Below are positions 1 through 8,810 of a stretch of DNA of 64,000 bases, piece by piece. The translations under genes were made by a program, and so were the position numbers. How positions within the stretch are numbered: the stretch's first letter is position 1; every line of letters begins with the position of its first letter. The notes beneath the pieces were generated by a model that was given only the letters and a program-made list of their open reading frames with translations, was not told where the DNA came from and ran no database searches. This DNA comes from Rhodospirillales bacterium (lineage in GTDB: Bacteria > Pseudomonadota > Alphaproteobacteria > TMED109): the NCBI GenBank assembly GCA_028824295.1, contig JAPPED010000007.1, forward strand, positions 1 to 64,000, given 5' to 3'.

Positions 1-849
<849 letters not shown>

Positions 850-869
850 GACTCCGAGCGGTGCCGGAC

Positions 870-1760
870 ATGTCCCGCCCGGTCGCCTACCGGGCGGGCG
901 GCGACATCAGCGACTTTTTCGCGCTCGCCAAGCCGCGCGTGATGTCGCTGGTGGTCTTCACCGGCATCGTGGGGATGGCACTGGCACCGGCCACGCTTCA
1001 CCCGGTTCTGGCAGTCGCGGCGCTGATCGCCCTGGCGCTCGGGGCGGGCGGAGCCGGCGCCATCAACATGTGGTTCGATCGCGATATCGACGCGGTCATG
1101 GAGCGCACGAAGACGAGGCCGGTGCCCGCGGGCCGGGTCCCGGCCGCCGAGGCGCTGGCCTTCGGCGTGACTCTGTCGATATTCGGGGTGCTGCTGATGG
1201 GGCTCGCGGCCAACTGGGCCGCCGCGGCGTTGCTGCTGGCCAGCAGCCTCTTCTACGTCTTCGTCTACACCTGCTGGCTCAAGCGCTCGACTGCACAAAA
1301 CATCGTGATCGGCGGCGCCGCGGGCGCGCTGCCGCCCGTGATCGGCTGGGTCGCCGCCAGCGGCGGCGGGCTGGCGCCGCTGCCCCTGATCCTGTTTGCC
1401 GTCATCTTCCTCTGGACGCCGGCCCATTTCTGGGCATTGGCGCTCGTTCGCGCCGACGACTACGCGCGCGCCGGCGTGCCGATGCTGCCGGTAACGCGGG
1501 GCGCCGCCGCAACTCGGCGGGGCATTCTGGTTTACAGCGCGGCCACTGTGGCGGTGACGATGCTGCCGTATGTCCTGGGCGAACTCGGCGCCGTCTACGG
1601 TGTGGGTGCCTGCGTGCTGGGCGCGGGATTGTTGTGGCACGCCTTCACGATTTGCCGACGGCGCGCGGGCAGCGAAATGCGAATGTTCTGGTATTCGATT
1701 GCCTACCTGTTCCTGTTGTTCCTGCTGATGCCGCTCGACCGCCTGCTGACGGGTTCTTGA
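870..1760 (+). CDS. ctaB: Protoheme IX farnesyltransferase (heme O synthase)
   Basis: This inner-membrane UbiA-family prenyltransferase adds a farnesyl group to heme b to make heme O, the precursor of heme a for the oxidase encoded alongside. The 296-residue product has the Asp-rich motif NMWFDRDIDAVMERT, the adjacent TKTRP, and a second conserved DDYARAGVPMLP segment, among about nine hydrophobic helices. The ATG at 870 gives the normal family length; an in-frame GTG at 861 would add three residues. It lies directly behind ctaD and one base before the coxF-like frame, so it is probably co-transcribed with the oxidase. Confidence 0.95.
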   Translation: MSRPVAYRAGGDISDFFALAKPRVMSLVVFTGIVGMALAPATLHPVLAVAALIALALGAGGAGAINMWFDRDIDAVMERTKTRPVPAGRVPAAEALAFGVTLSIFGVLLMGLAANWAAAALLLASSLFYVFVYTCWLKRSTAQNIVIGGAAGALPPVIGWVAASGGGLAPLPLILFAVIFLWTPAHFWALALVRADDYARAGVPMLPVTRGAAATRRGILVYSAATVAVTMLPYVLGELGAVYGVGACVLGAGLLWHAFTICRRRAGSEMRMFWYSIAYLFLLFLLMPLDRLLTGS

Positions 1761-1761
1761 C

Positions 1762-1878
1762 GTGCCCCGCCAGGATCCCAGGACGCGCCGCAAGAACCTG
1801 GCGCTGGCCGGCCTCATCGTGATGCTGATCGCGGTGTTCTACGCCGTCTCGCTGATCCGCATGGGCGCCGGGACATGA
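1762..1878 (+). CDS. coxF: Small CoxF-like membrane protein of the cox cluster
   Basis: A GTG-started 38-codon frame fills the gap between ctaB and ctaG. It encodes a basic N-terminus (RQDPRTRRKN) followed by one transmembrane helix (LALAGLIVMLIAVFYAVSLI). Alphaproteobacterial cox operons commonly carry a tiny one-helix protein at exactly this place (ORF2 of Paracoccus, coxF of rhizobia), with the same basic-then-hydrophobic layout. Its stop TGA overlaps the ctaG ATG (ATGA), which supports translation. Its role in oxidase assembly is inferred from context. It is too short for most gene callers. Confidence 0.7.
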   Translation: MPRQDPRTRRKNLALAGLIVMLIAVFYAVSLIRMGAGT

Positions 1879-2483
1879 ACCGCAACCACGCCGTCGGCGG
1901 GATGGTGGTGGTGGCGGTCGTCGTGATGGCCGGGCTCAGCTTCGCCGCCGTCCCGTTGTACGACCTCTTCTGCCGGGTCACCGGATTCGCCGGTACCCCC
2001 GGTGTTGCGGCCAGCGCGCCAGGGGGCGCCGGCCACGCGGTCACGGTGCGATTCAACGCCGACGTGGCGCCCGGGCTGCCGTGGCGCTTCGAACCGGTCG
2101 AGCGGCAATTGACCGTGGAGGCCGGCGCGTCGGTACTCGCCTTCTACCGGGCCACGAACGACGGCACCGAACCGGTGACCGGCACCGCAACGTTCAACGT
2201 CACCCCTCTGAAGGCCGGTCAGTACGTGCAGAAGATCGACTGCTTCTGCTTCGAGGAGCAGCGACTCGACCCCGGCCAGACGGTCGACATGCCGCTCACG
2301 TTCTACGTCGACCCGGAGATCGCCGCTGATCGCGCAACGCGGGAGGTGACGGCCGTCACCCTCTCCTATACGTTTTTCGGCGCAGACGAGACGAACCCGG
2401 ACCCAACAGTCGCTTTTGCAGCCCCGGTGCCGGCGGCTGCCGCCAGCAGCCCTGAGGAATCACTTCGCGGGAGCCATCCATGA
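1875..2483 (+). CDS. ctaG: Cytochrome c oxidase assembly protein CtaG (Cox11, Cu_B insertion)
   Basis: This 202-residue Cox11-family copper chaperone delivers copper to the Cu_B site of subunit I on the periplasmic side of the inner membrane. There is one N-terminal membrane anchor (residues about 8-28), followed by the conserved PLYDLFCRVTG segment with Cys33 and the copper-binding CFCF motif with Cys123 and Cys125. The start overlaps the coxF stop and the end overlaps the ctaE ATG, so it is translationally coupled on both sides. Confidence 0.96.
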   Translation: MNRNHAVGGMVVVAVVVMAGLSFAAVPLYDLFCRVTGFAGTPGVAASAPGGAGHAVTVRFNADVAPGLPWRFEPVERQLTVEAGASVLAFYRATNDGTEPVTGTATFNVTPLKAGQYVQKIDCFCFEEQRLDPGQTVDMPLTFYVDPEIAADRATREVTAVTLSYTFFGADETNPDPTVAFAAPVPAAAASSPEESLRGSHP

Positions 2484-3313
2484 GCCAGCACGCCCATCCC
2501 TATCACCTTGTCTCCCCGAGCCCGTGGCCGGTGGTGGGTGCGCTCGGCGCCCTCACGCTCGCGGTGGGCGGCCTCATGTACATGCACGAACTCGCTTACG
2601 GCAGCGCCGTGCTGGCGGTCGGAACGCTGCTGGTGGCGTTCACGATGTTCGTCTGGTGGCGGGACGTGGTGCGCGAGGCGGAACATGAGGGCCATCACAC
2701 GCCCACTGTCCAGCTCGGGCTGCGGTACGGAATGGTCCTGTTCATCGCCTCCGAGGTGATGTTCTTCGTCGCGTGGTTCTGGGCGTTCTTCGACGCCAGC
2801 CTGTTTGCCGACGAGGCCCAGCAGGTCGCCCGGGTCACGTTCACGGGCGGGACCTGGCCACCGACCGGCGTCGAGGTCTTCGACCCGTTCCACCTGCCGC
2901 TCCTCAACACGATCATCCTGCTGACCTCGGGCGCGACCGTGACCTGGGCCCACCATGCGCTGCGCGAGGGAAAACGGTCGGGGCTCATCCAGGGACTCCT
3001 TGTGACCGTCGCGCTCGGCGTCGCCTTCACCGCCGTGCAGGCCTACGAGTACGCGCATGCCCCGTTCGCCTTCACCGACGGCATCTACAGCTCCACTTTC
3101 TTCATGGCCACGGGCTTTCACGGGGCCCACGTCCTGATCGGGTCCATCTTCCTGATCGTGTGCCTCGGCCGGTCCATCGTCGGGCATTTCAAGCCGGAGC
3201 AGCACTTCGGCTTCGAGGCGGCCGCCTGGTACTGGCACTTTGTGGACGTGGTCTGGCTGTTCCTCTTCTTCTCCATTTACTGGTGGGGCGGCTCCGGGGG
3301 AGTTACCCACTAA
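2480..3313 (+). CDS. ctaE: Cytochrome c oxidase subunit III
   Basis: This is the 277-residue, seven-helix subunit III that stabilises the proton-pumping activity of subunit I. Typical family segments are HPYHLVSPSPWPVVG at the N-terminus, FIASEVMFFVAWFWAFF around residue 90-105, the TGFHGAHVLIG helix, and the carboxyl WYWHFVDVVWLFLFF. The ATG overlaps the ctaG stop by four bases. A strong ribosome-binding sequence for the next gene follows its stop codon. Confidence 0.97.
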   Translation: MSQHAHPYHLVSPSPWPVVGALGALTLAVGGLMYMHELAYGSAVLAVGTLLVAFTMFVWWRDVVREAEHEGHHTPTVQLGLRYGMVLFIASEVMFFVAWFWAFFDASLFADEAQQVARVTFTGGTWPPTGVEVFDPFHLPLLNTIILLTSGATVTWAHHALREGKRSGLIQGLLVTVALGVAFTAVQAYEYAHAPFAFTDGIYSSTFFMATGFHGAHVLIGSIFLIVCLGRSIVGHFKPEQHFGFEAAAWYWHFVDVVWLFLFFSIYWWGGSGGVTH

Positions 3314-3711
3314 CGTCCGGAGGTCTCAGCCACCGCCCCGGGACGGCGGCCGGCACGGCGGCGGGCCGAGCGCTCAGGGGATGGTGCCCGGCCTGCGGCA
3401 AGGGACGCTGCTTCCGGGGGTTGACCGAGTTCGTGGACGCCTGCCCCAGCTGCGGAATCCGCCTGGGCAGCGCCAACGTCGGCGACGGGGCATCCTGGTT
3501 CATCATGCTCGTCGTCGGCGCGCTCGCTACCGGCGGAGCATTTGCGCTCGACGCGTGGCTGCGCCCGCCGGTCTGGGTCCATGCCATGGTCTGGACGCCG
3601 GTGATTCTCGGCGCAACCGTCGGCCTCCTGCGTCCGGTGCGGGCCCTGCTCCTCGCCAGTCACGTCCGACACGACCTGCTGGACGACGATCGGAAGCCTG
3701 ATGTCGGCTGA
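3283..3711 (+). CDS. DUF983 family zinc-ribbon membrane protein
   Basis: This is a DUF983 protein of the kind found between ctaE and surf1 in many alphaproteobacteria; no biochemical role is established. The recognisable part begins with a zinc-ribbon-like pair of knuckles, CPACGKGRC and CPSCG, followed by two transmembrane segments. The start is a problem. A good GGAGGT sits at 3319-3324, but no ATG, GTG or TTG follows in frame before the conserved Cys residues. The only upstream canonical start is the GTG at 3283, which overlaps ctaE by 31 bases, and it is used here. The end overlaps surf1 by 11 bases. Family assignment is firm; the start is not. Confidence 0.75.
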   Translation: MGRLRGSYPLTSGGLSHRPGTAAGTAAGRALRGWCPACGKGRCFRGLTEFVDACPSCGIRLGSANVGDGASWFIMLVVGALATGGAFALDAWLRPPVWVHAMVWTPVILGATVGLLRPVRALLLASHVRHDLLDDDRKPDVG

Positions 3712-4438
3712 GCCGGCGCGGCTCCGCGACAACCGGATTCTCCAGGGCACCGCGATCGCATCGGCCTTCCTGATCCTGCTCGGCCTGGGCACATGGCAAA
3801 TGGAGCGGCTCCGCTGGAAGGAAGCGCTTCTGGCCGATATCACCGCGCGGGCGGGGGCAACGCCGGTCGCCGCCCCGGAAAACGCCCCCGACCTTCCCGA
3901 GTACACGCCCGTCTATGCGGACGGCGTGTTCAAGCACGACCTTGAACACCTCCTCATTCCCCGGACCCGGGCGGGCGTCGCCGGCGCTCACGTTCTCACG
4001 CCGCTCGCGCGTCCGGGTGCTCCGGCAGTTCTGGTGAACCGGGGATTCGTGCCGGTGGAATTTGAGCCTACGGCCACCCGGCGCGCTGGAAACCCGTCCG
4101 GCCCTGTCCGGGTGGAGGGCCTCCTCCGGCTGCAGCACCCGCCGGGCCCGTTCGTCCCGGACAATGATCCCGCCGGCGGCAGCTGGTATTCGATCGATCT
4201 CGCGGCCATGGGGGAGGCAACCGGCCTGGAACTGGCCGGCTACGTCCTGGACGCCGGCCCGTCGCGCAATCCCGGGGGATGGCCGGAGGGCGGACAGACC
4301 AACGTGTCCATCCGCAATACCCACCTCGAGTACGCGCTGACCTGGTACGGCCTTGCGGGCGTCCTCGCCGCCTGTGTCTCCGTGCTGGGTCGCCGCGCCG
4401 GTGATTCCCGACAGCGGCGCGCTGGCGACGTCACGTGA
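3701..4438 (+). CDS. surf1: SURF1 family cytochrome oxidase assembly protein
   Basis: This 245-residue SURF1 (Shy1) homologue assists heme a insertion into subunit I. It has the two-helix family layout: an N-terminal helix leading into LGLGTWQMERLRWKE, a periplasmic domain with the VLVNRGFVP and YSIDLAAMG motifs, and a C-terminal helix after NTHLEYALTWYGLA. The ATG lies inside the end of the DUF983 frame, indicating coupling. A 91-base gap, unusual for this cluster, separates it from ctaA. Confidence 0.93.
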   Translation: MSAEPARLRDNRILQGTAIASAFLILLGLGTWQMERLRWKEALLADITARAGATPVAAPENAPDLPEYTPVYADGVFKHDLEHLLIPRTRAGVAGAHVLTPLARPGAPAVLVNRGFVPVEFEPTATRRAGNPSGPVRVEGLLRLQHPPGPFVPDNDPAGGSWYSIDLAAMGEATGLELAGYVLDAGPSRNPGGWPEGGQTNVSIRNTHLEYALTWYGLAGVLAACVSVLGRRAGDSRQRRAGDVT

Positions 4439-4529
4439 CGCAGGTTGCGGCGACCCTCGCTTGCGGGGCCGGCGGCCAGTTCCCGGCCGGCCGAAGCGCG
4501 GCACGAGGCGCGCGCAGGACTCCGCCCGC

Positions 4530-5417
4530 ATGAGGCTGGCCAGCTACCTAGCCATCGTCTTCGTCCTGGTGCAGATCGTGCTGGGGGGCGCCGTGCGTCT
4601 GACCGGCTCAGGCCTGAGCTGCCCCGACTGGCCACTGTGCCACGGTTTCTGGCTGCCGACCGTGCAGGCGCTCGAAACCGTTCCGGATCTCGCCTACGAG
4701 CACTGGCAGGTCTGGCTCGAGTGGATCCATCGCGTCAATGCGGCCGTCTTCGTCGCTCCACTCGTGCTCCTGGTCCTGCTGACCGCGCAGACCCCGAAGC
4801 ACCGGCTCCTCGGCGGAGCCGCCGTCGTGCTGGTCGTGATCCAGGCGATCCTGGGCGCCTTCACCGTCTTCGACCGGAACAGCCCGTGGTCCGTCACCGT
4901 CCATCTCGTGATCGCGCTGATCCTGCTCGTGGCGCTCGTGGGCTCTTCCACCGGACCCCGAAGAGCCCGTGTGCTTTCCCGGATCCTGCCTCCGGACTGC
5001 AAGCAGCTCGCCTGGGTCGGAACGGCCGTGGCCATCGCAACGGCCGGGGCCGGCGCGTTTCTCGCCAAGTCAGGGGCGGCGCATGCCTGCCCCGACTGGC
5101 TGCTTTGCGGCAGTCCATGGAACCAGGCCCACTACGCGAACCCGGACGTCCTGCTCCATATCGTCCATCGGCTGCTCGCCCTTGCGACCGTCGTCCCGGC
5201 CCTGGTGCTGCTGGCGCGGCTGCCCCGACGTCAGGCCGCCGTGGCCTTCAGCTGGGCAGCCGCCACCCCGGTGGTCTTCGTACTGCAGGCGCTGCTGGGC
5301 CTGGTGACGGCGACCAGCGAACCCGAGCTCTGGATCGCGTTGTCGCACCAGCTGGTCGGCGCGCTGCTGGTCGTCTCCTACGCCATGGTCGGCTGGTACG
5401 TGTTCCGTGAACGATGA
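4530..5417 (+). CDS. ctaA: Heme A synthase, COX15/CtaA family, two-cysteine-pair type
   Basis: This inner-membrane enzyme oxidises the C8 methyl of heme O to give heme A. The 295-residue eight-helix protein is built as two similar halves. Each half has an extracytoplasmic loop with a cysteine pair, SGLSCPDWPLCHG in the first and HACPDWLLCGSPW in the second, and heme-ligand His residues (EHWQVWLEWIHR, IVHRLLALA, ALSHQLVGA). The length and cysteine pairs resemble the Bacillus/Thermus type rather than the longer cysteine-free form common in alphaproteobacteria. The ATG at 4530 begins at the conserved first helix; earlier in-frame codons would extend it into surf1. Its stop overlaps the thrC start. 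Confidence 0.9.
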   Translation: MRLASYLAIVFVLVQIVLGGAVRLTGSGLSCPDWPLCHGFWLPTVQALETVPDLAYEHWQVWLEWIHRVNAAVFVAPLVLLVLLTAQTPKHRLLGGAAVVLVVIQAILGAFTVFDRNSPWSVTVHLVIALILLVALVGSSTGPRRARVLSRILPPDCKQLAWVGTAVAIATAGAGAFLAKSGAAHACPDWLLCGSPWNQAHYANPDVLLHIVHRLLALATVVPALVLLARLPRRQAAVAFSWAAATPVVFVLQALLGLVTATSEPELWIALSHQLVGALLVVSYAMVGWYVFRER

Positions 5418-6850
5418 TTGAGGACCACTCTCCCCTCCGGTATGTCAGCACCCGTGGGTCGGGCCCGGTGGACTTCCGTACCGCGACGTTGTCCGGCCTC
5501 GCGCCGGACGGCGGACTCTTCATGCCCGACCGCTGGCCGGAGTCGGAGCCGCTGTTCCGGCGCACGGCCGGCGCCGGGTACGTCGAGACTGCGGCGCATG
5601 TCCTCACCCGGCTAAGCGGCGATTCGCTCCCAATCGGCGCGTCTTCCGAACTTGCCGCCGATGCGTACCGGACGTTCTCGCACCCGGAGGTGGCGCCGGT
5701 GCGCGGGCTTCGGGACGGGCTCCACCTGCTCGAGCTCTTCCATGGCCCCACGCTCGCCTTCAAGGACTTCGCGCTCCAGGTCCTCGCCCGTCTCTTCGAC
5801 CGCTTCCTGGAGCTCGACGGCCGGCGGGCACTGGTCCTGTGCGCGACTTCGGGCGACACCGGCGCAGCCGCCATCGAGGCCTGCCGCGGTCGTCGCGCGA
5901 TGGCGATCGTCGTCCTGCATCCCGAGGGCCGGATCGCCCCGCTGCAGCGACGCCTCATGACCACCGTCGACGACCCGGCCGTGTTCAACGTGGCCATCGA
6001 AGGTACGTTCGATTCCTGCCAGTCGCTGGTCAAGCAGGCGTTCGCCGATGAGGCGCTGCGCCGCGAATGCGGCCTCCTCGCCGTGAACTCGATCAACTGG
6101 AGCAGGATCGCCGCGCAGGCGGCCTACTACGTCCACGCCGCCAACCGAATCGGTGGCCCGCCGCCGGTGTTTGCAGTACCGTCGGGCAACTTCGGCGACT
6201 GCTACGCCGGGCACGTGGCCGCCTGCATGGGGCTGGGGGTGGCCGGCCTGATCGTCGGTACGAACCGCAACGACATCCTGGCCCGATTCTTCGAGACCGG
6301 GCGCTACCATCCCGGCACGGTCCACCGCACCCTCTCGCCGGCAATGGACATCCAGGTCGCGTCGAATTTCGAACGGCTACTGTACGAGATTCGTGATCGG
6401 CAGCCCGATGCGGTGCAGCGTGACTTGGCAGGCCTTGCGCGCGGCCAGGCAATTTGCGTGACCGCCCGGGAACGTGCGGAAACCGGGAAACGTTTCAAGG
6501 GAAGCATGGTGACGGAAGACCAGACCATTCACACGATGCGCGACATCCGGGACCTCTGCGGCGTCCAGATCGACCCGCACACCGCCGTCGGGATCGCAGC
6601 CGCCCGCCTGGCCGGCGCTCTCGACTGGAACTACCACGCCACTGCCGCTCCCGTGATCGCGCTGGCAACCGCCCATCCCGCAAAGTTCCCGGACGCCGTC
6701 CGGCAGGCCTTGAACGAAGAGCCCGAGACGCCCGAACCCCTGGCGCGTTGCATGGAGGCGCCGGAACGTGTGACCACCCTTCCGGCCGACTACACGCGGC
6801 TCGCGGACCATCTCCGTCGGGCCGCCGCCGCCGCGGCACCCGCGCCATGA
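5414..6850 (+). CDS. thrC: Threonine synthase
   Basis: This PLP enzyme converts O-phosphohomoserine to L-threonine in the cytoplasm. The 478-residue product is of the long (fungal/gammaproteobacterial-like) type. Lys117 in GPTLAFKDFALQ is the PLP Schiff-base lysine, SGDTGAAA binds the cofactor phosphate, and the N-terminus has the family YVSTRG and LAPDGGLFMP motifs. It shares ATGA overlaps with ctaA upstream and the M16 peptidase downstream; the thrC-peptidase-acetyltransferase order after a cox cluster is common in alphaproteobacteria. Confidence 0.96.
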   Translation: MIEDHSPLRYVSTRGSGPVDFRTATLSGLAPDGGLFMPDRWPESEPLFRRTAGAGYVETAAHVLTRLSGDSLPIGASSELAADAYRTFSHPEVAPVRGLRDGLHLLELFHGPTLAFKDFALQVLARLFDRFLELDGRRALVLCATSGDTGAAAIEACRGRRAMAIVVLHPEGRIAPLQRRLMTTVDDPAVFNVAIEGTFDSCQSLVKQAFADEALRRECGLLAVNSINWSRIAAQAAYYVHAANRIGGPPPVFAVPSGNFGDCYAGHVAACMGLGVAGLIVGTNRNDILARFFETGRYHPGTVHRTLSPAMDIQVASNFERLLYEIRDRQPDAVQRDLAGLARGQAICVTARERAETGKRFKGSMVTEDQTIHTMRDIRDLCGVQIDPHTAVGIAAARLAGALDWNYHATAAPVIALATAHPAKFPDAVRQALNEEPETPEPLARCMEAPERVTTLPADYTRLADHLRRAAAAAAPAP

Positions 6851-8145
6851 ACAGCCACGGCACCTTGCCGGAAGCGGCAGTCACCACCCTTCCGTCCGGT
6901 CTCCGGATCGCCAGCCAGAGCGTCCCCGGCACCCGCACCGCTGCGGTAGGGGTCTGGGTGCACACCGGCGCCCGCAATGAGCCGGAGGAGCGCAACGGGA
7001 TCTCCCATCTGCTGGAGCACATGGCGTTCAAGGGAACGACCACGCGCACGGCCCGGCAAATCGCCGAGGAAGTGGAATCCGCCGGCGCCTACATGAACGC
7101 CTACACCGGGCGCGAGGAGACCGCCTACCATCTCCGCATCCTGCCGGGAGCGTTCCCCCTGGCCGTCGACGTCCTGTCGGACATCCTGCTGAATCCGACC
7201 TTCGCCGACGAGGAACTGGCGCGCGAGCGATCGGTGATCATCCAGGAGATCGGCGAGGCGCGGGACAATCCCGCGGACGTCGTCTTCGACCGCTTCCAGA
7301 CGTGCGCATTTCCCGACCAGCCGCTTGGCCGGCCCATTCTCGGGACCCCGGAGATCGTCTCGGGAATCGGGCGGAAAACCCTCCTCGCCTACATGCAGCA
7401 GCACTACCGGGGCGAGGCGATGGTCCTGGCGGCCGCGGGCGAAGTCGATCACGAGGCACTGGTGAACCTCGGGGCTGCCGCGTTCGAGGGCATCGGGAGC
7501 ACGCGCTCGGACGCGCCGGCACCGGCCCGCTACCACGGCGGGGTGGGCGAGGTACCCCGCGAACTGGAACAAACGCACCTGGTGCTCGGGTTCGAGGGGG
7601 TCGCCTACGCTGATCCCGACTTCTATGCCATGACCATGTTCTCCGCGATCCTCGGTGGTGGCCTGTCGTCCCGGCTGTTCCAGGAAGTGCGCGAGAAACG
7701 CGGGCTCGCCTACGACATTCACAGTTTCGGAAGCTCGTTCCACGACAGTGGCATCTTCGGTGTCTACGCAGGGACCGCCGAACAGGATGCCGGCGAGGTG
7801 ATTCGCCGCACCGCCGAAGAGATCCACGGAGTGGCCGGCAAGGTCCGGCCGGATGAGCTCGACCGGGCGATGGCACAGGCCAGAAGCGGCCTGCTCATGG
7901 GACTGGAAAGCTGCGCCGGACAAGCCGAGGCGCTGGCCCACCAGCTTCGGATCCACGGTCGGCCCATCCCCGTCGACGAGCACCTGCGGCGGCTTGCCGA
8001 CGTCGACCGCGCTGCCGTGAGCCGCGTCGCCCGGCGCGTCCTCGCGAGCGAGCCGACCCTCGCTGCGATCGGCCCCCTCGGCGGGCTCCCCACCAACGCC
8101 ACGCTCCGGTCACTTTTCGGGACCCCGGTGCCGGGCGCGGCGTGA
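6847..8145 (+). CDS. M16 family zinc metallopeptidase (mitochondrial processing peptidase-like)
   Basis: This 432-residue M16B peptidase is related to the beta subunit of the mitochondrial processing peptidase. The inverted zinc motif HLLEH occupies residues 54-58 (His54, Glu57, His58), followed by the conserved AYTGREETAYH and, some 75 residues on, a distal Glu in the RSVIIQEIGEARDNP region. The second half carries the inactive-domain signature (SSRLFQEVREKRGLAYDIHSF). Substrates are unknown; family members are thought to degrade peptides. It is coupled by a four-base overlap with thrC and with the acetyltransferase gene. Confidence 0.93.
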   Translation: MNSHGTLPEAAVTTLPSGLRIASQSVPGTRTAAVGVWVHTGARNEPEERNGISHLLEHMAFKGTTTRTARQIAEEVESAGAYMNAYTGREETAYHLRILPGAFPLAVDVLSDILLNPTFADEELARERSVIIQEIGEARDNPADVVFDRFQTCAFPDQPLGRPILGTPEIVSGIGRKTLLAYMQQHYRGEAMVLAAAGEVDHEALVNLGAAAFEGIGSTRSDAPAPARYHGGVGEVPRELEQTHLVLGFEGVAYADPDFYAMTMFSAILGGGLSSRLFQEVREKRGLAYDIHSFGSSFHDSGIFGVYAGTAEQDAGEVIRRTAEEIHGVAGKVRPDELDRAMAQARSGLLMGLESCAGQAEALAHQLRIHGRPIPVDEHLRRLADVDRAAVSRVARRVLASEPTLAAIGPLGGLPTNATLRSLFGTPVPGAA

Positions 8146-8810
8146 TCCGGCTGCCCCCGGCCATTCGGGATCTGTTCGCGTCCCGCAGCATCGAGGGACC
8201 GAACCTGTACCTGCGGCCTCCTAGGCGATCCGACGCGCACGCCTGGGTGTCCCTGCGAAGGGAGAGCTACGCGTTCCTCAAGTCGTGGGAGCCATCGTGG
8301 CGGCCCGAGACCTGCACCCGGTCGTCCTATCTCCGCCAGTACCGCGGCCAGGTGTTCGCGGCCCGTGAAGACCGGGGGTATGCCTTTCACATCTTCCGCA
8401 ACTCTGACCGTGCGCTGCTGGGCGCGGTGACCGTGGCAAACGTGCAGCGGGGAGTCGCGCATTCCGCGTCGCTCGGCTATTGGATCGGGGCTCCCTATGC
8501 TCGCCAAGGTTACATGCGCGAAGCCATCACGGTCCTGATTCCGATGCTCTTCCGACAGATGAAGTTCCACCGGTTGGAGGCCGCCGCGGTCACCTCCAAC
8601 TGGCCGAGTCGCCTCTTGCTCGAGAATCTGGGGTTTCGCTGCGAAGGCATGGCCCGCGACTACCTGAAAATTGACGGCCGCTGGCGGGACCATGCCCTGT
8701 ACGCACTGCTCGCGACCGACCCCCAGCCGGGGCCGCCGACGTCGGCCGACGTGCAGGCACCTGCGCCCGACGGCACCCACACGCACTCGTACTCCGGAGC
8801 GACACCATGA
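8142..8810 (+). CDS. GNAT family N-acetyltransferase, RimJ-like
   Basis: This 222-residue GNAT acetyltransferase resembles the RimJ/RimL group that acetylates protein alpha-amino groups. Visible features are the beta-strand SLGYWIGAPYARQGYM that forms the acetyl-CoA pyrophosphate site (core ARQGYM) and the SRLLLENLGFRCEGMARDYLKIDGRW tail typical of RimJ homologues. The GTG start overlaps the M16 stop and the stop overlaps the next ATG. The exact substrate cannot be read from the sequence. Confidence 0.88.
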   Translation: MIRLPPAIRDLFASRSIEGPNLYLRPPRRSDAHAWVSLRRESYAFLKSWEPSWRPETCTRSSYLRQYRGQVFAAREDRGYAFHIFRNSDRALLGAVTVANVQRGVAHSASLGYWIGAPYARQGYMREAITVLIPMLFRQMKFHRLEAAAVTSNWPSRLLLENLGFRCEGMARDYLKIDGRWRDHALYALLATDPQPGPPTSADVQAPAPDGTHTHSYSGATP

